DNA of 64,000 bases from Balaenoptera acutorostrata (GCF_949987535.1 NW_026646029.1:930001-994000), one strand, 5' to 3'. Counted from the first letter of the stretch, positions 36,960-51,040 are shown. The notes: generated by a model not told the origin, from the sequence alone. Program-made: numbers and translations.

Positions 36960-38719
36960 TCACAGCCCCTGAACGAATTGTGTAAGAATTTCTCTCTCTT
37001 TCACTGTCTTTGTTTCACGGGTTTTGAAAAGTCATTTATTTTTATAATGGGGTTTAGCTGCTTTTCACGGCTGTGTTTATGCCGCTTTACACCCCCTTGA
37101 CTCACTTACAGAGAGATATCAATACATAGGTGTGAAGATTCTTACTAGTCAGATATATTCTTGTGCGGTGAATAGGGGGTGTTGAGTCCAGTTCACTGAG
37201 CAAGGAGTAGGTCTTGTCTATTACAGATTGGGTTTATGGAACGGTATCTGAGCTAATTTGAAACCCTTGTTTTATGCATCACCCCACCTCACCTTTCCCG
37301 TTCAGCAGCCATAGTGTGTTTTCTGGACGTGTGACTCTGTTCTGTTTTGTAATTCTGTTCAAGTGTAGCGGTTTTTACATTCCCTCTATAAGTGATATCT
37401 TATGATAAGTGTCTTTTTCTGTGTGACTTATTTCACTTAGAATCGTCGTACCTAAATCCACTCATCGTGCTGCCTTCTAGCCTTATGACGTTGATTTCAT
37501 GGCTGAGTGATATTCCATTGTACATGAGGACCACAACTTCTTTATCCATTTTTCTCTTTCCTAGATATTTAAGGTGTAATGAAGTGGGGGTTCTTGTCAG
37601 CAGAGCAGCCCTAAACTTTGGGGTGCCTGTGTCTTGCTGATTTTTAATTTTCCCAATTTATACGCCCATGCATGGAAGTGCCGTATGCTCTCTAAGGTGT
37701 GTGTTTTAGATGTTTCAGGACACACCGTACACTTCTCCAGAGTGGCTGTTGGCAATTTACATCCCGCCCATCAGCGTAGCAAGGCTCCCATTTCTCCACG
37801 GCCGGTCCTGCATTTCTGGTTTGGACACTTTTTTCTGCATGGCCCTTTTGCCCGCTGGGAAGCGAGACTTCTTTGGAGCGCTGATTTGCCTTTCCAGGTT
37901 GCTTGGTTGGCCAAAAAGGGCGTATGCGTTTTTTCCTGAATATATTCAGGAAAAAACGCATACGCCCTTTTTGGAAAAGGGCATCATTGTCCACGTTTTG
38001 CCGCTTTTCATGTGCTTTCAAGGCGATTCGAATCTACCTCCTGAAATCTGTTTCCTGCAATTCTGCCTTGCTTTCAAATCCTCTTCGTTGCCTTCCCTCA
38101 ATATATTTGTGGACGAGAGTTATCATTTATAACTCTGCAGGTTTGTGAATTGCAGTGCCCCTGAGCTCCATTTTTCCAGTCGCTTTTTTGGGAGCTGGCC
38201 GCAAAAGCGCAGGATTTCTTCAGGCCCTATTCTGGTTCCAGAGGGCAGGCTAAGCCTGTGGTTAATTCTTCTTCCTCATGGATAAATAGAGTGACCTGTG
38301 CCTGTCCCAACACCTAGAGCTAGTCTCTCATTGGTTCCCCCTCTTCCCGTTCATCCTCAGGACAAATTGCAACCTGTACGGAACAGGAGCTTAAAGGTGC
38401 TGATTCTCCAAGGAGGGAGATGGCTAGTAAAGCGGCTGGAATGGCGAACCCGAGCACAAGGAGATGAGAAATGAGGTGCGTTTTAGAAACCTTTCCCGAT
38501 CACACGGTGTACCATCTTCTGGGTTTCTCATGCATGTTTTCGACGTAGGAAGATGCCCTTGAACCTGGAGATTTGGGACCCATGGGATGGGTACCATGCA
38601 GTATTACTTTAAAGGGTCTGCGTTGGCTCACGCAACCTCACCAAACCTCTCAGCCCCAAGAGTGTCCACCCTTATGTTTCAATCAGCTGTGGGTCTAGAT
38701 ATGGTCACTCCAGTTTGCA
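36960..38719. repeat. Satellite unit 22 (1,760 bp, two balancing indels)
   Basis: An extra T at about 37475 ('gccttctagcc') and a missing G at about 37565 ('ctagatattt') cancel in length. The palindrome is at 37907-37978 with the GGAAAA right arm. It shares 'tttttaattttccc' with unit 34. Confidence 0.9.
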
Positions 38720-40477
38720 TCACAGCCCCTGAAAGAATTGTGTAAGAATTTCTCTCTCTTTCACTGTCTTTGTTTCACGGGTTTTGAAAAGTCATTTATT
38801 TTTATAATGGGGTTTAGCTGCTTTTCACGGCTGTGTTTATGCCGCTTTACACCCCCTTGACTCACTTACAGAGAGATATCAATACATAGGTGTGAAGATT
38901 CTTACTAGTCAGATATATTATTGTGCGGTGAATAGGGGGTGTTGAGTCCAGTTCACTGAGCAAGGAGTAGGTCTTGTCTATTACATATTGGGTTTATGGA
39001 ACGGTATCTGAGCTAATTTGAAACCCTTGTTTTATGCATCACCCCACCTCACCTTTCCCGTTCAGCAGCCATAGTGTGTTTTCTAAACGTGTGACTCTCT
39101 TCTGTTTTGTCATTCAGGTCAAGTGTAGCGGTTTTTACGTTCCCTCCATAAGTGATATCTTATGATAAGTGTCTTTTTCTGTGTGACTTATTTCACTTAG
39201 AATCGTCGTACCTAAATCCACTCATCGTGCTGCCTCTAGCCTTATGACGTTGATTTCATGGCTGAGTGATATTCCATTGTACATGAGGACCACAAATTCT
39301 TTATCCATTTTTCTCTTTCCTAGGATATTTAAGGTGTAATGAAGTGGGGGTTCTTGTCAGCAGAGCAGCCCTAAACTTTGTGGTGCTGTGTCTTGCTGAT
39401 TTTTAGTTTTCCCAATTTATACGCCCATGCATGGAAGTGCCATATGCTCTCTAAGCTGTGTGTTTTAGATGTTTCAGGACACACCGTACACTTCTCCAGA
39501 GTGGCTGCTGGCAATTTACATCCCGCCCATCAGCGTAGCAAAGCTCCCATTTCTCCACGGCCGGTCCTGCATTTCTGTTTTGGACACTTTTTTCTGCATG
39601 GCCCTTTTGCCCGCTGGGAAGTGAGACTTCTTTGGAGCGCTGATTTGCCTTTCCAGGTTGCTTGGTTGGCCAAAAAGGGCGTATGCGTTTTTTCCTGAAT
39701 ATATTCAGGAAAAAACGCATACGCCCTTTTTGGAAAAGGGCATCATTGTCCACGTTTTGCCGCTTTTCATGTGCTTTCAAGGCGATTCGAATCTACCTCC
39801 TGAAATCTGTTTCCTGCAATTCTGCCTTGCTTTCAAATCCTCTTCGTTGCCTTCCCTCAATATATTTGTGGACGAGAGTTATCATTTATAACTCTGCAGC
39901 TTTGGAATTGCAGTGCCCCTGAGCTCCATTTTTCAAGTCGCTTTTTTGGGAGCTGGCCGCAAAAGCGCAGGTTTGCTTCAGGCCCTATTCTGGTTCCAGA
40001 GGGCAGGCTAAGCCTGTGGTTAATTCTTCTTCCTGATGGGAAAATAGAGTGACCTGTGCCTGTCCCAACACCTAGAGTTAGTCTCTCATTGGTTCCCCCT
40101 CTTCCCGTTCATCCTCAGGACAAATTGCAACCTGTACGGAACAGGAGCTTAAAGGTGCTGATTCTCCAAGGAGGGAGATGGCTAGTAAAGCGGCTGGAAT
40201 GGCGAACCCGAGCACAAGGAGATGAGAAATGAGGTGCGTTTTAGAAACCTTTCCCGATCACACGGTGTACCATCTTCTGGGTTTCTCATGCATGTTTTCG
40301 ACGTAGGAAGATGCCCTTGAACCTGGAGATTTGGGACCCATGCGATGGGTACCATGCAGTATTACTTTAAAGGGTCTGCGTTGGCTCACCCAACCTCGCC
40401 AAACCTCTCAGCCCCAAGAGTGTCCACCCTTATGTCTCAATCAGCTGTGGGTCTAGATATGGTCAATCCAGGTTGCA
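38720..40477. repeat. Satellite unit 23 (1,758 bp)
   Basis: Two single-base deletions ('gtggtgctgtg' near 39385, 'gcagctttggaattg' near 39900) are both shared with unit 35. The palindrome is at 39666-39737 with the GGAAAA right arm. Confidence 0.9.
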
Positions 40478-42236
40478 TCACAGCCCCTGAACGAATTGTG
40501 TAAGAATTTCTCTCTGTTTCACTGTCTTTGTTTCACGGGTTTTGAAAAGTCATTTATTTTTATAATGGGGTTTAGCTGCTTTTCACGGCTGTGTTTATGC
40601 CGCTTTATACCCCCTTGACTCACTTACAGAGAGATATCAATACATAGGTTTGAAGATTCTTACTAGTCAGATATATTCTTGTGCGGTGAATAGGGGGTGT
40701 TGAGTCCAGTTCACTGAGCAAGGAGTAGGTCTTGTCTATTACATATTGGGTTTATGGAACGGTATCTGAGCTAATTTGAAACCCTTGTTTTATGCATCAC
40801 CCCACCTCACCTTTCCCGTTCAGCAGCCATAGTGTGTTTTCTAAACGTGTGACTCTCTTCTGTTTTGTCATTCAGGTCAAGTGTAGCGGTTTTTACATTC
40901 CCTCCATAAGTGATATCTTATGATAAGTGTCTTTTTCTGTGTGACTTATTTCACTTAGAATCGTCGTACCTAAATCCACTCATCGTGCTGCCTCTAGCCT
41001 TATGACGTTGATTTCATGGCTGAGTGATATTCCATTGTACATGAGGACCACAACTTCTTTATCCATTTTTCTGTTTCCTAGGATATTTAAGGTGTAATGA
41101 AGTGGGGGTTTTTGTCAGCAGAGCAGCCCTAAACTTTGGGGTGACTGTGTCTTGCTGATTTTTAGTTTTCCCAATTTATACGCCCATGCATGGAAGTGCC
41201 GTATGCTCTCTAAGCTGTGTGTTTTAGATGTTTCAGGACACACCGTACACTTCTCCAGAGTGGCTGTTGGCAATTTATATCCCGCCCATCAGCGTAGCAA
41301 GTCTCCCATTTCTCCACGGCCGGTCCTGCATTTCTGGTTTGGACACTTTTTTCTGCATGGCCCTTTTGCCCGCTGGGAAGCGAGACTTCTTTGGAGCGCT
41401 GATTTGCCTTTCCAGTTTGCTTGGTTGGCCAAAAAGGGCGTATGCGTTTTTTCCTGAATATATTCAGGAAAAAACGCATACGCTCTTTTTGGAAAAGGGC
41501 ATCATTGTCCACGTTTTGCCGCTTTTCATGTGCTTTCAAGGCGATTCGAATCTACCTCTTGAAATCTGTTTCCTGCAATTCTGCCTTGCTTTCAAATCCC
41601 CTTCGTTGCCTTCCCTCAATATATTTGTGGACGAGAGTTATCATTTATAACTCTGCAGGTTTGTGAATTGCAGTGCCCCTGAGCTCCATTTTTTCAGTTG
41701 CTTTTTTGGGAGCTGGCCGCAAAAGTGCAGGATTGCTTCAGGCCCTCTTCTGGTTCTGGGGGCAGGCTGAGCTTGTGGTTAATTCTTCTTCCTGATGGGA
41801 AAATAGAGTGACCTGTGCCTGTCCCAACCCCTAGAGCTAGTCTCTCATTGGTTCCCCCTCTTCCCGTTCATCCTCAGGACAAATTGCAACCTGTACGGAA
41901 CAGGAGGTTAAAGGTGCTGATTCTCCAAGGAGGGAGATGGCTAGTAAAGCGGCTGGAATGGCGAACCCGAGCACAAGGAGATGAGAAATGAGTTGCGTTT
42001 TAGAAAACTTTCCCGATCACATGGTGTACCATCTTCTGGGTTTCTCATGCATGTTTTCGACGTAGGAAGATGCCCTTGAACCTGGAGATTTGGGACCCAT
42101 GGGATGGGTACCATGCAGTATTACTTTAAAGGGTCTGCGTTGGCTCACGCAACCTCACCAAACCTCTCAGCCCCAAGAGTGTCCACCCTTATGTCTCAAT
42201 CAGCTGTGGGTCTAGATATGGTCAATCCAGGTTGCA
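40478..42236. repeat. Satellite unit 24 (1,759 bp)
   Basis: One base is missing in 'ggttctgggggcagg' near 41755. The palindrome is at 41425-41496, right arm GGAAAA plus CGCTC. It shares 'ctttataccccc', 'gggtttttgtcag' and 'agcaagtctccc' with unit 36; the first two are also in unit 28. Confidence 0.9.
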
Positions 42237-43996
42237 TCACAGCCCCTGAAAGAATTGTGTAAGAATTTCTCTCTCTTTCACTGTCTTTGTTTCACGGGTT
42301 TTGAAAAGTCATTTATTTTTATAATGGGGTTTAGCTGCTTTTCACGGCTGTGTTTATGCCGCTTTACACCCCCTTGACTCACTTACAGAGAGATATCAAT
42401 ACATAGGTGTGAAGATTCTTACTAGTCAGATATATTATTGTGCGGTGAATAGGGGGTGTTGAGTCCAGTTCACTGAGCAAGGAGTAGGTCTTGTCTATTA
42501 CATATTGGGTTTATGGAACGGTATCTGAGCTAATTTGAAACCCTTGTTTTTTGCATCACCCCACCTCACCTTTCCCGTTCAGCAGCCATAGTGTGTTTTC
42601 TGGACGTGTGACTCTGTTCTGTTTTGTAATTCTGTTCAAGTGTAGCGGTTTTTACATTCCCTCTATAAGTGATATCTTATGATAAGTGTCTTTTTCTGTG
42701 TGACTTATTTCACTTAGAATCGTCGTACCTAAATCCACTCATCGTGCTGCTACTAGCCTTATGACGTTGATTTCATGGCTGAGTGATATTCCATTGTACA
42801 TGAGGACCACAACTTCTTTATCCATTTTTCTCTTTCCTAGGATATTTAAGGTGTAATGAAGTGGGGGTTCTAGTCAACAGAGCAGACCTAAACTTTGGGG
42901 TGACTGTGTCTTGCTGATTTTTAGTTTTCCCAATTTATACGCCCATGCGTGGAAGTGCCGTATGCTCTCTAAGCTGTGTTTTTTAGATGTTTCAGGACAC
43001 ACCGTACACTTCTCCAGGGTGGTTCTTGGCAATTTACATCGCGCCCATCAGCGTAGCAAGGCTCCCATTTCTCCATGGCCGGTCCTGCATTTCTGGTTTG
43101 GACACTTTTTTCCGCATGGCCCTTTTGCCCGCTGGGAAGCGAGACTTCTTTGGAGCGCTGATTTGCCTTTCCAGGTTGCTTGGTTGGCCAAAAAGGGCGT
43201 ATGCGTTTTTTCCTGAATATATTCAGGAAAAAACGCATACGCCCTTTTTGGCCAAGGGCATCATTGTCCACGTTTTGCCGCTTTTCATGTGCTTTCAAGG
43301 CGATTCGAATCTACCTCCTGAAATCTGTTTCCTGCAATTCTGCCTTGCTTTCAAATCCTCTTCGTTGCCTTCCCTCAATATATTTGTGGACGAGAGTTAT
43401 CATTTATAACTCTGCAGGTTTGTGAATTGCAGTGCCCCTGAGCTCCATTTTTCCAGTCGTTTTTTTGGGAGCTGGCCGCAAAAGCGCAGGATTTCTTCAG
43501 GCCCTATTCTGGTTCCAGAGGGCAGGCTAAGCCTGTGGTTAATTCTTCTTCCTCATGGATAAATAGAGTGACCTGTGCCTGTCCCAACACCTAGAGCTAG
43601 TCTCTCATTGGTTCCCCCTCTTCCCGTTCATCCTCAGGACAAATTGCAACCTGTACGGAACAGGAGCTTAAAGGTGCTGATTCTCCAAGGAGGGAGATGG
43701 CTAGTAAAGCGGCTGGAATGGCGAACCCGAGCACAAGGAGATGAGAAATGAGGTGCGTTTTAGAAACCTTCCCCGATCACACGGTGTACCATCTTCTGGG
43801 TTTCTCATGCATGTTTTCGACGTAGGAAGATGCCCTTGAACCTGGAGATTTGGGACCCATGCGATGGGTACCATGCAGTATTACTTTAAAGGGTCTGCGT
43901 TGGCTCACCCAACCTCACCAAACCTCTCAGCCCCAAGAGTGTCCACCCTTATGTCTCAATCAGCTGTGGGTCTAGATATGGTCAATCCAGGTTGCA
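42237..43996. repeat. Satellite unit 25 (1,760 bp)
   Basis: The perfect palindrome is at 43184-43255. It is the counterpart of unit 21. Private change 'agcagacctaaac'. Confidence 0.9.
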
Positions 43997-45756
43997 TCAC
44001 AGCCCCTGAACGAATTGTGTAAGAATTTCTCTCTCTTTCACTGTCTTTGTTTCACGGGTTTTGAAAAGTCATTTATTTTTATAATGGGGTTTAGCTGCTT
44101 TTCACGGCTGTGTTTATGCCGCTTTACACCCCCTTGACTCACTTACAGAGAGATATCAATACATAGGTGTGAAGATTCTTACTAGTCAGATATATTCTTG
44201 TGCGGTGAATAGGGGGTGTTGAGTCCAGTTCACTGAGCAAGGAGTAGGTCTTGTCTATTACATATTGGGTTTATGGAACGGTATCTGAGCTAATTTGAAA
44301 CCCTTGTTTTATGCATCACCCCACCTCACCTTTCCCGTTCAGCAGCCATAGTGTGTTTTCTGGACGTGTGACTCTGTTCTGTTTTGTAATTCTGTTCAAG
44401 TGTAGCGGTTTTTACATTCCCTCTATAAGTGATATCTTATGATAAGTGTCTTTTTCTGTGTGACTTATTTCACTTAGAATCGTCGTACCTAAATCCACTC
44501 ATCGTGCTGCTACTAGCCTTATGACGTTGATTTCATGGCTGAGTGATATTCCATTGTACATGAGGACCACAAATTCTTTATCCATTTTTCTCTTTCCTAG
44601 GATATTTAAGGTGTAATGAAGTGGGGGTTCTAGTCAACAGAGCAGCCATAAACTTTGGGGTGCCTGTGTCTTGCTGATTTTTAGTTTTCCCAATTTATAC
44701 ACCCATTCATGGAAGTGCCGTATGCTCTCTAAGCTGTGTGTTTTAGATGTTTCAGGACACACCGTACACTTCTCCAGAGTGGCTGTTGGCAATTTACATC
44801 CCGCCCATCAGCGTAGCAAGGCTCCCATTTCTCCACGGCCGGTCCTGCATTTCTGGTTTGGACACTTTTTTCTGCATGGCCCTTTTGCCCGCTGGGAAGC
44901 GAGACTTCTTTGGAGCGCTGATTTGCCTTTCCAGGTTGCTTGGTTGGCCAAAAAGGGCGTATGCGTTTTTTCCTGAATATATTCAGGAAAAAACGCATAC
45001 GCCCTTTTTGGAAAAGGGCATCATTGTCCACGTTTTGCCGCTTTTCATGTGCTTTCAAGGCGATTCGAATCTACCTCCTGAAATCTGTTTCCTGCAATTC
45101 TGCCTTGCTTTCAAATCCTCTTCGTTGCCTTCCCTCAATATATTTGTGGACGAGAGTTATCATTTATAACTCTGCAGGTTTGTGAATTGCAGTGCCCCTG
45201 AGCTCCATTTTTCCAGTCGCTTTTTTGGGAGCTGGCCGCAAAAGCGCACGATTGCTTCAGGCCCTATTCTGGTTCCAGAGGGCAGGCTAAGCCTGTGGTT
45301 AATTCTTCTTCCTCATGGATAAATAGAGTGACCTGTGCCTGTCCCAACACCTAGAGCTAGTCTCTCATTGGTTCCCCCTCTTCCCGTTCATCCTCAGGAC
45401 AAATTGCAACCTGTACGGAACAGGAGCTTAAAGGTGCTGATTCTCCAAGGAGGGAGATGGCTAGTAAAGCGGCTGGAATGGCGAACCCGAGCACAAGGAG
45501 ATGAGAAATGAGGTGCGTTTTAGAAACCTTTCCCGATCACACGGTGTACCATCTTCTGGGTTTCTCATGCATGTTTTCGACGTAGGAAGATGCCCTTGAA
45601 CCTGGAGATTTGGGACCCATGCGATGGGTACCATGCAGTATTACTTTAAAAGGTCTGCGTTGGCTCACCCAACCTCGCCAAACCTCTCAGCCCCAAGAGT
45701 GTCCACCCTTATGTCTCAATCAGCTGTGGGTCTAGATATGGTCAATCCAGGTTGCA
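43997..45756. repeat. Satellite unit 26 (1,760 bp)
   Basis: The palindrome is at 44944-45015 with the GGAAAA right arm. It shares 'acacccattcatgg' and 'taaaaggtctgcg' only with unit 27; about five differences were seen between the two. Confidence 0.9.
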
Positions 45757-47516
45757 TCACAGCCCCTGAACGAATTGTGTAAGAATTTCTCTCTCTTTCA
45801 CTGTCTTTGTTTCACGGGTTTTGAAAAGTCATTTATTTTTATAATGGGGTTTAGCTGCTTTTCACGGCTGTGTTTATGCCGCTTTACACCCCCTTGACTC
45901 ACTTACAGAGAGATATCAATACATAGGTGTGAAGATTCTTACTAGTCAGATATATTCTTGTGCGGTGAATAGGGGGTGTTGAGTCCAGTTCACTGAGCAA
46001 GGAGTAGGTCTTGTCTATTACATATTGGGTTTATGGAACGGTATCTGAGCTAATTTGAAACCCTTGTTTTATGCATCACCCCACCTCACCTTACCCGTTC
46101 AGCAGCCATAGTGTGTTTTCTGGACGTGTGACTCTGTTCTGTTTTGTAATTCTGTTCAAGTGTAGCGGTTTTTACATTCCCTCTATAAGTGATATCTTAT
46201 GATAAGTGTCTTTTTCTGTGTGACTTATTTCACTTAGAATCGTCGTACCTAAATCCACTCATCGTGCTGCTACTAGCCTTATGACGTTGATTTCATGGCT
46301 GAGTGATATTCCATTGTACATGAGGACCACAAATTCTTTATCCATTTTTCTCTTTCCTAGGATATTTAAGGTGTAATGAAGTGGGGGTTCTAGTCAACAG
46401 AGCAGCCATAAACTTTGGGGTGCCTGTGTCTTGCTGATTTTTAGTTTTCCCAATTTATACACCCATTCATGGAAGTGCCGTATGCTCTCTAAGCTGTGTG
46501 TTTTAGATGTTTCAGGACACACCGTACACTTCTCCAGAGTGGCTGTTGGCAATTTACATCCCGCCCATCAGCGTAGCAAGGCTCCCATTTCTCCACGGCC
46601 GGTCCTGCATTTCTGGTTTGGACACTTTTTTCTGCATGGCCCTTTTGCCCGCTGGGAAGCGAGACTTCTTTGGAGCGCTGATTTGCCTTTCCAGGTTGCT
46701 TGGTTGGCCAAAAAGGGCGTATGCGTTTTTTCCTGAATATATTCAGGAAAAAACGCATACGCCCTTTTTGGAAAAGGGCATCATTGTCCACGTTTTGCCG
46801 CTTTTCATGTGCTTTCAAGGCGATTCGAATCTACCTCCTGAAATCTGTTTCCTGCAATTCTGCCTTGCTTTCAAATCCTCTTCGTTGCCTTCCCTCAATA
46901 TATTTGTGGACGAGAGTTATCATTTATAACTCTGCAGGTTTGTGAATTGCAGTGCCCCTGAGCTCCATTTTTCCAGTCGCTTTTTTGGGAGCTGGCCGCA
47001 AAAGCGCAGGATTTCTTCAGGCCCTATTCTGTTTCCAGAGGGCAGGCTAAGCCTGTGGTTAATTCTTCTTCCTCATGGATAAATAGAGTGACCTGTGCCT
47101 GTCCCAACACCTAGAGCTAGTCTCTCATTGGTTCCCCCTCTTCCCGTTCATCCTCAGGACAAATTGCAACCTGTACGGAACAGGAGCTTAAAGGTGCTGA
47201 TTCTCCAAGGAGGGAGATGGCTAGTAAAGCGGCTGGAATGGCGAACCCGAGCACAAGGAGATGAGAAATGAGGTGCGTTTTAGAAACCTTTCCCGATCAC
47301 ACGGTGTACCATCTTCTGGGTTTCTCATGCATGTTTTCGACGTAGGAAGATGCCCTTGAACCTGGAGATTTGGGACCCATGCGATGGGTACCATGCAGTA
47401 TTACTTTAAAAGGTCTGCGTTGGCTCACCCAACCTCGCCAAACCTCTCAGCCCCAAGAGTGTCCACCCTTATGTCTCAATCAGCTGTGGGTCTAGATATG
47501 GTCAATCCAGGTTGCA
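45757..47516. repeat. Satellite unit 27 (1,760 bp)
   Basis: A near-duplicate of unit 26. The palindrome is at 46704-46775 with the GGAAAA right arm. Private changes: 'caccttacccg', 'attctgtttccag'. Confidence 0.9.
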
Positions 47517-49276
47517 TCACATCCCCTGAACGAATTGTGTAAGAATTTCTCTCTGTTTCACTGTCTTTGTTTCACGGGTTTTGAAAAGTCATTTATTTTT
47601 ATAATGGGGTTTAGCTGCTTTTCACGGCTGTGTTTATGCCGCTTTATACCCCCTTGACTCACTTACAGAGAGATATCAATACATAGGTTTGAAGATTCTT
47701 ACTAGTCAGATATATTCTTGTGTGGTGAATAGGGGGTGTTGAGTCCAGTTCACTGAGCAAGGAGTAGGTCTTGTCTATTACATATTGGGTTTATGGAACG
47801 GTATCTGAGCTAATTTGAAACCCTTGTTTTATGCATCACCCCACCTCACCTTTCCCGTTCAGCAGCCATAGTGTGTTTTCTAAACGTGTGACTCTCTTCT
47901 GTTTTGTCATTCAGGTCAAGTGTACCGGTTTTTACATTCCCTCCATAAGTGATATCTTATGATAAGTGTCTTTTTCTGTGTGACTTATTTCACTTAGAAT
48001 CGTCGTACCTAAATCCACTCATCGTGCTGCCTCTAGCCTTATGACGTTGATTTCATGGCTGAGTGATATTCCATTGTACATGAGGACCACAACTTCTTTA
48101 TCCATTTTTCTCTTTCCTAGGATATTTAAGGTGTAATGAAGTGGGGGTTTTTGTCAGCAGAGCAGCCCTAAACTTTGTGGTGACTGTGTCTTGCTGATTT
48201 TTAGTTTTCCCAATTTATACGCCCATGCATGGAAGTGCCGTACGCTCTCTAAGCTGTGTGTTTTAGATGTTTCAGGACACACCGTACACTTCTCCAGAGT
48301 GGCTGTTGGCAATTTATATCCCGCCCATCAGCGTAGCAAAGCTCCCATTTCTCCACGGCCGGTCCTGCATTTCTGGTTTGGACACTTTTTTCTGCATGGC
48401 CCTTTTGCCCGCTGGGAAGCGAGACTTCTTTGGAGCGCTGATTTGCCTTTCCAGGTTGCTTGGTTGGCCAAAAAGGGCGTATGCGTTTTTTCCTGAATAT
48501 ATTCAGGAAAAAACGCATACGCCCTTTTTGGAAAAGGGCATCATTGTCCACGTTTTGCCGCTTTTCATGTGCTTTCAAGGCGATTCGAATCTACCTCCTG
48601 AAATCTGTTTCCTGCAATTCTGCCTTGCTTTCAAATCCTCTTCGTTGCCTTCCCTCAATATATTTGTGGACGAGAGTTCTCATTTATAACTCTGCAGGTT
48701 TGTGAATTGCAGTGCCCCTGAGCTCCATTTTTCAAGTCGCTTTTTTGGGAGCTGGCCGCAAAAGCGCAGGATTGCTTCAGGCCCTATTCTGGTTCCAGAG
48801 GGCAGGCTAAGCCTGTGGTTAATTCTTCTTCCTCATGGATAAATAGAGTGACCTGTGCCTGTCCCAACACCTAGAGCTAGTCTCTCATTGGTTCCCCCTC
48901 TTCCCGTTCATCCTCAGGACAAATTGCAACCTGTACGGAACAGGAGCTAAAAGGTGCTGATTCTCCAAGGAGGGAGATGGCTAGTAAAGCGGCTAGAATG
49001 GTGAACCCGAGCACAAGGAGATGAGAAATGAGGTGCGTTTTAGAAACCTTTCCCGATCACACGGTGTACCATCTTCTGGGTTTCTCATGCATGTTTTCGA
49101 CGTAGGAAGATGCCCTTGAACCTGGAGATTTGGGACCCATGGGATGGGTACCATGCAGTATTACTTTAAAGGGTGTGCGTTGGCTCACCCAACCTCACCA
49201 AACCTCTCAGCCCCAAGAGTGTCCACCCTTATGTCTCAATCAGCTGTGGGTCTAGATATGGTCAATCCAGGTTGCA
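47517..49276. repeat. Satellite unit 28 (1,760 bp)
   Basis: The palindrome is at 48464-48535 with the GGAAAA right arm. The 5' half is like units 24 and 36; 'ggctagaatggtgaac' in the 3' half is shared with unit 36. Private changes: 'cacatcccctgaac', 'gtgtaccggt'. Confidence 0.9.
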
Positions 49277-51040
49277 TCACAGCCCCTGAACGAATTGTGT
49301 AAGAATTTCTCTCTCTTTCACTATCTTTGTTTCACGGGTTTTGAAAAGTCATTTATTTTTATAATGGGGTTTAGCTGCTTTTCACGGCTGTGTTTATGCC
49401 GCTTTACACCCCCGTGACTCACTTACAGAGAGATATCAATACATAGGTGTGAAGATTCTTAGTAGTCAGATATATTCTTGTGCGGTGAATAGGGGGTGTT
49501 GAGTCCAGTTCACTGAGCAAGGAGTAGTTCTTGTCTATTACATATTGGGTTTATGGAACGGTATCTGAGCTAATTTGAAACCCTTGTTTTATGCATCACC
49601 CCACCTCACCTTTCCCGTTCAGCAGCCATAGTGTGTTTTCTGGACGTGTGACTCTGTTCTGTTTTGTAATTCAGTTCAAGTGTAGCGGTTTTTACATTCC
49701 CTCTATAAGTGATATCTTATGATAAGTGTCTTTTTCTGTGTGACTTATTTCACTTAGAATCGTCGTACCTAAATCCACTCATCGTGCTGCTACTAGCCTT
49801 ATGACGTTGATTTCATGGCTGAGTGATATTCCATTGTACATGAGGACCACAACTTCTTTATCCATTTTTCTCTTTCCTAGGATATTTAAGGTGTAATGAA
49901 TTGGGAGTTCTTGTCAACAGAGCAGCCCTAAACTTTGGGGTGCCTGTGTCTTGCTGATTTTTAGTTTTCCCAATTTATACGCCCATGCGTGGAAGTGCCC
50001 TATGCTCTCCAAGCTGTGTTTTTTAGATGTTTCAGGACACACCGTACACTTCTCCAGGGTGGCTGTTGGCAATTTACATCCCGCCCATCAGCGTAGCAAG
50101 GCTCCCATTTCTCCATGGCCAGTCCTGCATTTCTGGTTTGGACACTTTTTTCCGCATGGCCCTTTTGCCCGCTGGGAAGCGAGACTTCTTTGGAGCGCTG
50201 ATTTGCATTTCCAGGTTGCTTGGTTGGCCAAAAAGGGCGTATGCGTTTTTTCCTGAATATATTCAGGAAAAAACGCATACGCCCTTTTTGGCCAAGGGCA
50301 TCATTGTCCACATTTTGCCGCTTTTCATGTGCTTTCAAGGCCTTTTGAATCTACCTCCTGAAATCTGTTTCCTGCAATTCTGCCTTGCTTTCAAATCCTC
50401 TTCATTGCCTTCCCTCAATATATTTGTGGACGAGAGTTATCATTTATTACTCTGCAGGTTTGTGAATTGCAGTGCCCCTGAGCTCCATTTTTCCAGTCGC
50501 TTTTTTGGGAGCTGGCCGCAAAAGCGCAGGATTGCTTCAGGCCCTGTTCTGGTTCCAGAGGGCAGGCTAAGCCTGTGGTTAATTCTTCTTCCTGATGGGA
50601 AAATAGAGTGACCTGTGCCTGTCCCAACACCTAGAGCTAGTCTCTCATTGATTCCCCCTCTTCCCGTTCATCCTCAGGACAAATTTCAACCTGTACGGAA
50701 CAGGAGTTTAGTTAAAGGTGCTGATTCTCCAAGGAGAGAGATGGCTAGTAAAGCGGCTGGAATGGCGAACCCGAGCACAAGGAGATGAGAAATGAGGTGC
50801 GTTTTAGAAACCTTTCCCGATCACACGGTGTACCATCTTCTGGGTTTCTCATGCATGTTTTCGACGTAGGAAGATGCCCTTGAACCTGGAGATTTGGGAC
50901 CCATGGGATGGGTACCATGCAGTATTACTTTAAAGGGTCTGCGTTGGCTCACGCAACCTCACCAAACCTCTCAGCCCCAAGAGTGTCCACCCTTATGTCT
51001 CAATCAGCTGTGGGTCTAAATATGGTCAGTCCAGGTTGCA
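49277..51040. repeat. Satellite unit 29 (1,764 bp)
   Basis: A four-base insertion near 50706 ('gagtttagttaaagg') is shared with unit 33. The perfect palindrome is at 50224-50295, but its right flank is unusually changed ('aaggccttttgaatc', 'ttcattgcc', 'tttattactctg'). The last change removes a stop and lengthens a plus-strand frame to 194 codons. The 5' markers 'cactatctttg' and 'cccccgtgactc' recur in unit 37. Confidence 0.9.

Noticed and set aside
50027..50611. 194-codon plus-strand frame in unit 29
   Set aside because: It is the same spurious frame lengthened by one substitution that removes a stop (tttataact to tttattact).
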